From Escarpia spicata (taxonomy: Eukaryota; Annelida; Polychaeta; Sabellida; Siboglinidae), in assembly GCA_963995525.1 (NCBI GenBank), contig OZ023214.1, positions 45,064,852-45,128,851 on the forward strand: a stretch of DNA of 64,000 nt. The letters are read 5' to 3'. Position numbers and translations under genes: made by a program. The notes beneath the pieces are model-generated. The model did no database searches. It worked only from the letters and a program-made list of their open reading frames with translations, and was not told the DNA's origin. Positions 57,141 to 64,000 of the stretch are shown one piece after another; within the stretch, counting starts at the first letter, position 1; each line of letters starts with the position of its first letter.

Positions 57141-58016
57141 ATCAGACTTATTTATGACCATATTTGTATAATAATTTGATTTAGCTTTGGCCATTTGTTT
57201 GTTACAGAGGTGACATTGCTTAGAATAGCGCGACCTATCTAACGGCGAGCGCGATTTGCGCCATACACGCTCTAAATAACAACGACGCCATTCAGATAGT
57301 ATAATTTCGGAAGTCATCCATGTAGCCGGGGGCCTTTCTGACACACATTTGGATTTTATAGGTGCATGTTTGTAAAGTAATGCATTGAGTACTTGACAGT
57401 ACTGTTTATATAAGTCAGATAGATGTTTTTTTGATCTGTGATAAGGTCGGATGTAAGGATATCAGCCATTAAATCTGTCATGTCAATCCTATGAATGGCT
57501 CTGTAAGACACATTGTGTTTCGACTCTAATTGGGTTATAGAAACGTTAACATTAGCAATGACAGTATGGTGATTACCCATCTGAAACAGTAGGTGCTTGG
57601 ATATTATTACAAGTTGAACGTGTTATCAAGAGGTCAAGCCAATGGCCATGTATATGTGTCGAAAAGGTAACATGTTGTTTCAAATCAAATGATGCCAGAA
57701 TATCATCAAACGTAGTTGTAGTTGCAGAAGGTGTATCCAAATGTAGATTAAAATCACCAAGAATGTAACATTTTGAATGAATAACTGCCAGATTTCCAAC
57801 ATATCCTGAAAGTCTTCAAAGAAATTTGCCGGATGTCCTGGAGGGCGATAGATACAAACAACGTATGCGGAGAAAGAAGAATCTGAAATTTCAGCACAGG
57901 TGGACTCAAAACCGGAGTATTCAGGGTTAGAATGTAATTTAACTTTGAACTGCTATGATATAAGAAAGCCAATACCACCTCCACGGCCGACTAAACGTGG
58001 TCGATGATGAAAGGTG

Positions 58017-58047
<31 letters not shown>

Positions 58048-58345
58048 CATAATAATAATAATAATAATAATATATTTTATTTAATATAGTGCCAGATCCA
58101 ATTATAAATTGTTCGTGGCGCTTTACAACAGAACGGGAAACGCCAGCAATGCTAGCAGGTGTATCGTGTGGTCTGAGCCAGGTCTCAATTACTGCAAGAA
58201 TGTTTATTTTCTTTGAAATTAATAAATCACAAAGTGAGGCTGTCTTATCTCGTACAGATCGAACGTTTGTAGTGGCCACCCGAATGTTTCGTCTAACAGC
58301 TGGCCAAGGATTGAGACTTACATCTCCTGCTAGTAATAACATTAT
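57141..58345 (-). mobile_element. L2-like LINE H, 5' half (2A-like leader, endonuclease, linker)
   Basis: Minus strand from 58345: 'MLLLAGDVSLNPWPAVRRNI', 'TTNVRSVRDKTASLCDLLIS', 'ILAVIETWLRPHDT' (EN start). Interrupted by a short retroposon (58018-58140), it continues 'FHHRPRLVGRGGGIGFLI', 'VCIYRPPGHP' and 'NHHTVIANVNVS' near 57575 (the SDH block has become GNHH), then the linker 'SEWRRCYLERVWRKSRSPLD' and 'AKAKSNYYTNM' to about 57150. The RT half is missing. The EN is split over several frames. Confidence 0.82.
58018..58140 (-). mobile_element. Short retroposon 3' end nested in LINE H
   Basis: On the minus strand, GTAAAGCGCCACGAACAATT...AATTGGATCTGGCACTATATT is followed by an (ATT)n tail (58076-58018). 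The outer GCGCCA/TGGCAC and inner CAATT/AATTG pairings repeat the hairpin plan of LINE A. It separates the 'ETWLRPHDT' part of the LINE H endonuclease from its 'RGGGIGFLI' part. Confidence 0.75.
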
Positions 58346-58734
58346 TGTTCATTTCAATGTTGGCGTAGAGAGGGGGATTGGCAGTAACTTTCTATTATAG
58401 CAAAAACATGAAGACATGGCAGGCTATGCAAAATTGAAATAGAATGATGGATTCAGTTATATTAACAACAAACATTCACTGCCCCGTTATGGGCCTGCTG
58501 TGGATGCTAATGTGGTGTTTGTATATAAGATAAAAGAATATAAGACAAAACCATATGGTCCACCCATCTCACACCCACTTCACTGTTCTTCCAGTTAGAA
58601 ATGTAACCTTGTTATGAGCCCCCACGTGAACACGTGGGGGCCTCTACATTGTGAAAAAATATAACCCCACGTGAATTTGTGGCGCCCCTGGAGTCTGAAT
58701 TGGTAAACTGTGAACCCCCTTTGTGAAAAGCTGG
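58346..58734. other. LINE H leader or unique DNA, with a CACGTG-containing hairpin
   Basis: No coding frame. Contains a perfect 11-bp inverted repeat GCCCCCACGTG-AA-CACGTGGGGGC at 58618-58641. Confidence 0.5.
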
Positions 58735-59300
58735 CTACGGGCCTGACTAGGATACAACGTGTACAAAATTGCTTAGCTAGGGTTGTGACTCGGTCTTCGC
58801 AGTTGTCTCACTCAATGCCTCCTCTGAAGTCCTTGCACTGGCTTGCTATAAAAATTGTATTGTTTTAAAGATCTGTACCGTTACTTATCAGACACTTTCT
58901 TGTAAGCAACCAGCATATTTATATTCGTTGTTTACTCCTGTAAAACAAACCTATACAGCTTCGATCACATAGTTCTGATTTATTTCTTGTTCCTAGAGTC
59001 AATACTAATATTGGAAATATGGCATTTTTGTTGCTGCAGCAACTCTCTGGAATATGCTCCGTCTTAGTGTTAGATCATTTGAAAATATTATACAATTTCG
59101 CCGTCATTTAAAAACTTATCTTTATAACCTTGCGTATCCACCTTACCTCCCTGGCGTATCGATCCATCGGTTAACGACTTTGATATGGCTTATCGATTCT
59201 GATATTGATTAACCTTTTACATTGATGCGCTTTTGATCTTGGTTTCCGAGGACTTAGGCGCAGAAGAAGTTACCTTATTATTATTATTAGTAGTAGTAAT
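58735..59300 (+). mobile_element. L2-like LINE G/I family, RT C-terminus and 3' end
   Basis: Same family as 26255-26825: 'NCLARVVTRS', 'SLNASSEVLALACYKNCI'-type shifted pieces, 'YLYSLFTPVKQTYTASITXF'-like segments and 'RRHLKTYLYNLAYPPYLPGV'. The 3' UTR is GATGCGCTTTTGATC...GACTTAGGCGCAGAAGAAG with an (ATT)n tail to 59300. It may be the downstream part of LINE G (56640-57140). Confidence 0.8.
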
Positions 59301-59814
59301 AAAACTAGTAAACGTGGTTAAGTTTATAATTCTAGGTGATGAAAAAACGTTTGCTCATTTAAAAAAAAATTATAATGTTATATTTTGATGCATACTAAAG
59401 AGTCTGACTTGTGTTATTGTGTTGTTTATGCATGTATTTGTTTTAACGTAATAATTAAAAAAAACGTTTTAATGCAATTTGTTCTTTCGGCCATCTTTAT
59501 CAGCAATATTCTCAGTTTCGTGCATGTTAAACAGGTAGAGCATGGGCAAAACAGATACTACAATATGTCAACGCTTACTCTATGATGCTCCCGTACAACA
59601 TGAGCAAACGTTTGGGGTCAACATGAAACGATCTAAATTTCCTTAACAGGTAGTGGAACCTGGGGCAATATGGGATTCTGGGGTAATGTGTTATACTGGC
59701 TGTTTTAGTATAAACGGTGGCGCAATCTGATAGATTACAGTGGAACTAATCTATAGACGCAGCACCATGTACATCGAACGCAGGAATGAGTCTGCTGCGA
59801 ACAAATACTAATAA
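59301..59814. other. Intergenic DNA, no gene seen
   Basis: About 510 bp, AT-rich. No recognised content. Confidence 0.45.
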
Positions 59815-59938
59815 GGTAACTTCTTTTGTGCATACATCCTCGGAAACCGGGCTCAGAGGCGCATTAATACAAAAGGGTTAGTCAATCGATAAGCCATATT
59901 GAAGTTGTCAACAGATGAATCGATACGCCAGGGAGCTA
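59815..59938 (-). mobile_element. L2-like LINE 3' end (G/I family), minus strand
   Basis: Plus-strand 'AATAAGGTAACTTCTTTTGTG', 'CCTCGGAAACCGGGCTCAGA', 'GGCGCATTAATACAAAAGGG' and 'GATACGCCAGGGAGCTAAGGT' are the reverse complement of the 3' UTR at 59150-59280. It is 5' truncated and joins directly to the zinc-finger frame that follows. Confidence 0.8.
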
Positions 59939-60276
59939 AGGTTACAAACTCTGTTGTTGCTGTTGCTATTGAAAACAAAACTGACAACAGGAAGAACAAA
60001 CCGCAAGAACAGAAGAGAAAAGCAACTGCGCCGGAAAAAGCCAAGAGAAGAACTACATCGACTGAACATGGCCACAAGGACAAGAATGCCAAGAACGATC
60101 CTAACGATAATCCTTTTAATAACGAGAATCCCGAGTGTCTGTATTGTGGGCAAAGATATCTTAGTTCCAACGAGGCATGGATCAGCTGCGAGGTCTGCAA
60201 AGAAAGGGCCGATGTAAAATGCGCGGGTGTTGGCATAGATGTTTCATGTGCCACCTTTGAGCTATGCGCCCAGTAG
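59939..60276 (+). pseudogene. C-terminal tail of a transposase-like protein with PHD-like zinc finger
   Basis: The frame to the stop at 60274-60276 has a Lys/Arg-rich segment ('KNKPQEQKRKATAPEKAKRR') followed by 'ECLYCGQRYLSSNEAWISC', 'EVCKERADVKCAGV' and 'FELC'. The spacing C-x2-C-x15-C-x2-C, then a third Cys pair, resembles the PHD-like tail found after DDE domains of pogo/Tigger-type transposases in invertebrates. The usual His (WxH) position is missing (RADVKC). The DDE core is absent and the frame upstream is formed by a LINE 3' end, so this is most likely a fragment. A domesticated exon is possible but unsupported. Confidence 0.55.
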
Positions 60277-61389
60277 TGTCTGTGTGGAGTTGAAGAGGAG
60301 TTCGTCGCACTTGTATTTGTAGTTTGTATTTATTTTCATAATTATTATTGCCATTATTATTATTTAGCCGTTGTCTAGAACTCGCTCTATATAAAAATAC
60401 GAAAATGTTCTTCTCGATTGCGTTTCCCTTTTAACTAGATGGCCATATTAAAGAATGTCAAAACGTATATTTATAAACATCAAATTATTAAATAAATTGC
60501 ATTAAATCAAATAATTATGCTTTATAACATGTATAATATTATTGTTAAACATAACATTTTAAAAATGTTTTCTAGCCAAAAATGATTGACTATTAAGCAA
60601 ACCTGGTATTGTGTTCAAGAGGCATTGCAACTTAATATAAGGCCTTATTGAAATTAATTTTAATTGACGATGACCCGGACAGTTAGTTAGTTAAAATGCC
60701 AATTTTTGTTTTAAGGTGACCAGTAGGGTTTTCTGAACTTCAAAAAAACCCAACCAAAATCAACCTAGGGAATTTCGTTTTTATGCCAATCCTTGTTTTG
60801 GAGTGTTTCGGTCCAATTTCGAAATAACACTTTTTGTTTGCGTTTGTTAATCATATTTTTAACTGTTTCATTGATTGGTTAATGCATTTGAAATGATATG
60901 TATACAGGTCTGTTAAGCCACACATACGAATATTGGTACAACTCAGTCGACGGGTATTCCTTTGGCCCGAATTTACAAGAACGGCGCTAACCATTGTCTT
61001 GCAAGAAAAAGGGACGAGTCCTAACAGCAACATCGAGCGCACGGCTCCTGGATAACATATTGAATTACTTTTGACTGGTTCTACGATAATAATTCATTTC
61101 GTTCGCAACATCCTCGCAAGCCAGGGGTGTGACTACCTACGCATTGTATGGAAGTTAGCTGAATCAAACTCATAATTTACTTTGCCGTACCACCCGTGAG
61201 AACAGTGCAGTCACCCGTTCGACTCGCGGCCCAGTTCCAAGAATATAATTACCCATTCGACCATTCTCACCAGCCGCTGAGCGGTATTGTGTATTCAAAT
61301 AATTACGTCTACAGCCCAAACAGTCCACGAAGACCACAAAGAAGACCACTGGAATTTTACGGCAAGCGATATTATTGGCTAAGCTTATA
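60277..61389. other. Intergenic DNA, no gene seen
   Basis: AT-rich. Has a small internal repeat of TATGCCAATCCTTGTTTT type near 60700 and 60785. No supported coding frames. Confidence 0.45.
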
Positions 61390-61628
61390 TCAGAGGTACT
61401 GAGACTTGTGTAATCACCATTGCCCCCTAGCGAACTGCCAGGGGGTACTGAGACTGATATAATCGCCATTGCCCCCTAGCGAACTGTCAGGGGGTACTGA
61501 GACTGGTGTAATCACCATTACCCCCTAGCGAACTGACAGGGGTACTGAGACTGATGTAATCACCATTGCCCCCAACGAACTGCCAGGGGGTACCGAGACT
61601 GATGTAATCACAATTGCCCCCTAGCGAA
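61390..61628. repeat. 49-bp tandem repeat (about 5 copies)
   Basis: The unit starts TACTGAGACTGATGTAATCA and ends CGAACTGCCAGGGGG. It includes CCCCCTAGCGAACTG..CAGGGGG, so each unit can form a hairpin. It lies directly 5' of a LINE RT fragment. Confidence 0.92.
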
Positions 61629-61682
61629 CAAACCATAGCAACTTGGCGAATTTTCCATTTAACATATATATCGCATCTCTAT

Positions 61683-62246
61683 TAAGCCGAAGACGTCGCT
61701 CGCCGAAAGCAGCTGGCCAACGTCGCCTTCCGCAAGCTGTGGACACTGTGGTTCAGGCGATCACAGATCTCTCTACAGCTGCGGCTACGGCTATACGCAT
61801 CCTTCGTTGTGCCCGTGCTGACGTACAACATGGGTACATGGGGACTCACGAAATCAGAACTAGATCATCTGGATGCGTACCACCGTCGTCATCTACGCCA
61901 GATCATCGGCATATGTTGGCCACATCGCATTTCCAACGAGGCACTGTACCACCGTTGCCGATGCCGTCCCATCAGCGAAGCTGTCATAACTGTAAGATGG
62001 AGTCTATTCGGGCATGTGCTCCGTATGCCACCCGATGCACCCGCTCAGCGAGCGATCGACAACTATTTCGCCGTGGACACAGGTGTCACGACATACATGG
62101 GTCGACCGCGAACGACACTGCCGACAGCGTTGAGCGCGGACCTGCGACGCATAGGCCGCACGCTACGTTGCCGCGCCGATGTCGACGCTCTGCGCGCACT
62201 CGACCGTGAACAGTGGCGACAATTGGGGCTAGCCATTTCAAAATAA
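61683..62246 (+). mobile_element. LINE J fragment, RT C-terminal domain
   Basis: The plus-strand frame 'ARRKQLANVAFRKLW', 'LRLYASFVVPVLTYNMGTWG' and 'LTKSELDHLDAYHRRHLRQI' continues 'IGICWPHRISNEALYHRC', 'VRWSLFGHVLRMPPDAPAQR' and 'MGRPRTTLPTAL', with a stop at 62244. This is a C-terminal RT domain of a third LINE type, distinct from the L2-like and D families, and GC-richer than its surroundings. The frame shows no break within the fragment. The catalytic core is missing. The following (TTTA/TTAT)-rich DNA to about 62440 may be its tail. Confidence 0.82.
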
Positions 62247-62939
62247 GAAAGCACCATATGAATCCATGGAATTGACCATTTTAAATTATTTATTTACATT
62301 TTTATTACTTTTTAGTGCAATTTCTACTGACTTTTTAACGATTATTTTATATATGTTTATATCATATGGACATTTTAATTATTCATGTATCTATTCATTT
62401 AAATATTTATATTTATTTATTTATATATCTATTTATTCCACTTCTACAAAGAACTGTGATGGTATATTTCGTGCGGAATGGCACAAGCGAAACAGACGCG
62501 AACTACATCACGTCTGCCACGCGAAAGTGCACATAATAATAATTAAGCTATTACCGTTACCGCATTTTTAGAATCGTAAAATCTGCAAAAAGTATACTTT
62601 AAAACTTGATACACTGCTTATGACTGATGCATTGCATATAATTGTATAAAACAAACACTTATGAACTCCACTTCTGACATTTAGTAGCTCTGAGTTACAC
62701 TCGCCAAAACTAATAACATCATTTCTTCTTCCTATCTGCGAGGTAGCTTTTAATCTATCCATATCACGCACATCTTAAAAGCATTTGACGATGTATCTTC
62801 CATGTAACCACTTTTTGTGTCTACAATTGTACTGACTTCCTCCAGCGGACGCCAATCAATTATGCTTTAATAATATATTAATTGCTCACAAGGAAGTGAT
62901 GTAACGTGTGCACAGCTCTTGACTGTGTCTGGGATAGCT
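62247..62939. other. AT-rich DNA, possible LINE J 3' region
   Basis: Rich in ATTTATTT near 62380-62440. No gene seen. Confidence 0.4.
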
Positions 62940-64000
62940 GATTAAGGATTCGAGCAAATTCTAAGCAGATTTCAGCCGAAGGAGGTGGGGGATGTGTGCC
63001 GAACAGATAGCACCATTCAGCAAATCGGGAAATTGCTATGGAATAAGGATAAGACGAAGGTCGACAAGACTGGCGAAGTCCGAAAGACGGTGATGTCTTC
63101 AATGAGGACTCTGGCGAAGCTGTTAATTGAATTTAGGATTCAGCCGCCAAAGGAATCATGCCCACGCACCATTAATGCAAAGGCAATGTTTGACAGAGAA
63201 CATTAGGATTCACTTGCAGTTGCAAGTAATGTTGTCACTGCTAAGGAACGCAATGGAAGCGACTCAAGCGACAAACAAATCAAGTATGGCTTGAAAAATA
63301 CAATATACTATCTTCTCATGAGTTCGGCAGATTTGTTGCAAGGCATCGCATTAACGAACAAGGGTTATAAAGAAAGAGCGGAAGAACTCGGTTGGTTCAT
63401 GGAAGTTCTGAAACATCACGAAAACAACTTTTGTTGATGCCAAATATATGATAACTAAGGCAGGGCAAGAAAAACTAAGACTGCCGTCAAGGACGCCACC
63501 CGACGAATCCATGGAGATGCTCAGAAGTTTCACCGTGGGCAGAATGCTGGCTCTGTCTAATGGAGAGGATGAGCTCGGGAAGTGCAGCTGTTCAATGCCC
63601 GGAGAGGAGGCTAGTCTTGCCGGCTCAAGATCGACCAGTGGCGCAACAGACACCAATGGCTTAGCCAGAATGCCACAAGAGGACTGGACGAAGCCGAAAG
63701 AAAATTATTTCAAGATATGTAAATCATGTATGTGACAGGAAAGGGGAACCATCTAGTGAATTGCCTGGTGCCCAAGGACTGTGTGCAGGCGATTGAAATC
63801 CTCATCAACGAAGATGTGAGATGAAACGTCGCAGTTGCCACCTTCAACAACTACATCTTCGCGAATACGGAGCAATCCAGTCATCATTTGGATGGGTGGC
63901 AGCCTGGCAGGCCACAAACAATGTCCTGAGAAAGGCCAACATCGACTGCCCGTTGATCAATGCAACGAACCAAAGGGGCAGGATTAGCACAATCTACGCT
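62940..64000 (+). pseudogene. Broken tyrosine-recombinase-like (Crypton-like) protein gene, runs off the window
   Basis: The plus strand reads, over several frames, 'EVGDVCRTDSTIQQIGKLL', 'GEVRKTVMSSMRTLAKLL', 'QIKYGLKNTIYYLLMSSADL' (63275), 'ERAEELGWFMEVLKHHENNF', 'KAGQEKLRLPSRTPPDESME', 'FTVGRMLAL', 'QLFNARRGG' (63590), 'YVTGKGNHLVNCLVPKDCVQ', 'SSHHLDGWQ' and 'RGRISTIYA' at the edge. I recognise this as the large family of invertebrate proteins with the pattern ..LTLFNARRGGEP..GKGNHLVP..TATKMRH..ST.YA. Its R...HxxR...Y layout resembles tyrosine recombinases of Cryptons. Stops after 'NARRGG', 'QDM' and 'EDVR', plus frame changes near 63190, 63435 and 63580, mark it as decayed. The His of the H-x-x-R-like block is Gly here. 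Confidence 0.7.

Overview
This looks like nuclear DNA from a marine invertebrate animal, probably a non-vertebrate bilaterian. The evidence is AT-rich intergenic DNA, spliced genes with GT-AG introns, very long (GT)n/(CA)n tracts, and an invertebrate-type mix of mobile elements: L2/CR1-like LINEs, a zinc-knuckle-tailed LINE, tRNA-derived SINEs, a pogo/Tigger-type MITE and a tyrosine-recombinase-like gene. I cannot name a species. Most of the window is repetitive, and only two host genes are convincing.

Host genes. (1) 19960-25493 (+) is a four-exon gene, all introns phase 0, for a ~369-residue type II membrane protein with a GT-A-like glycosyltransferase domain. (2) 37371-34616 (-) is a two-exon gene for a ~379-residue class A (rhodopsin-like) seven-transmembrane receptor. 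It has lost several canonical motifs: D2.50 is G, DRY is TRC and NPxxY is YPFFC.

Layout. 1-7960: purine tract, 45-bp minisatellite, (GT)n tract and a duplicated ~440-bp unknown repeat. 7965-14975 (-): a degraded L2-like LINE (B) split by a near-full-length second LINE (A1), with a 57-bp in-frame minisatellite grown inside the RT of B. 17285-17494: a SINE. 17500-19885: a long foldback (inverted-repeat) element. 19960-25493: glycosyltransferase gene, with microsatellites and a SINE in its introns. 26255-32125: RT fragments, (TA)n, a 2.1-kb 36-bp minisatellite and a 53-bp minisatellite between two RT fragments. 32877-38067: microsatellites and the receptor gene. 39478-44340: SINE, 62-bp minisatellite and a foldback fragment. 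45517-48394: a Tigger-type MITE carrying a 5'-truncated LINE (A2) with an intact RT frame. 50270-55550: a second foldback copy with three LINE-type insertions. 56235-59300: (CA)n and mixed LINE pieces in both orientations, one starting with a degenerate 2A-like motif. 59815-64000: LINE 3' end, zinc-finger ORF, 49-bp tandem array, RT C-terminus and a broken tyrosine-recombinase-like gene running off the edge.

The most unusual structure is the foldback family: three copies (17500-19885, 50270-55550, 43940-44340). Each arm is built of degenerate short modules resembling 'GGGGTCATCTCAAAA' facing their complements. In the two long copies this is followed on one side only by an (ATC)n block and an 'ACCGGTCG' 19-bp satellite. 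No protein is visible in them and I cannot assign them to a known class.
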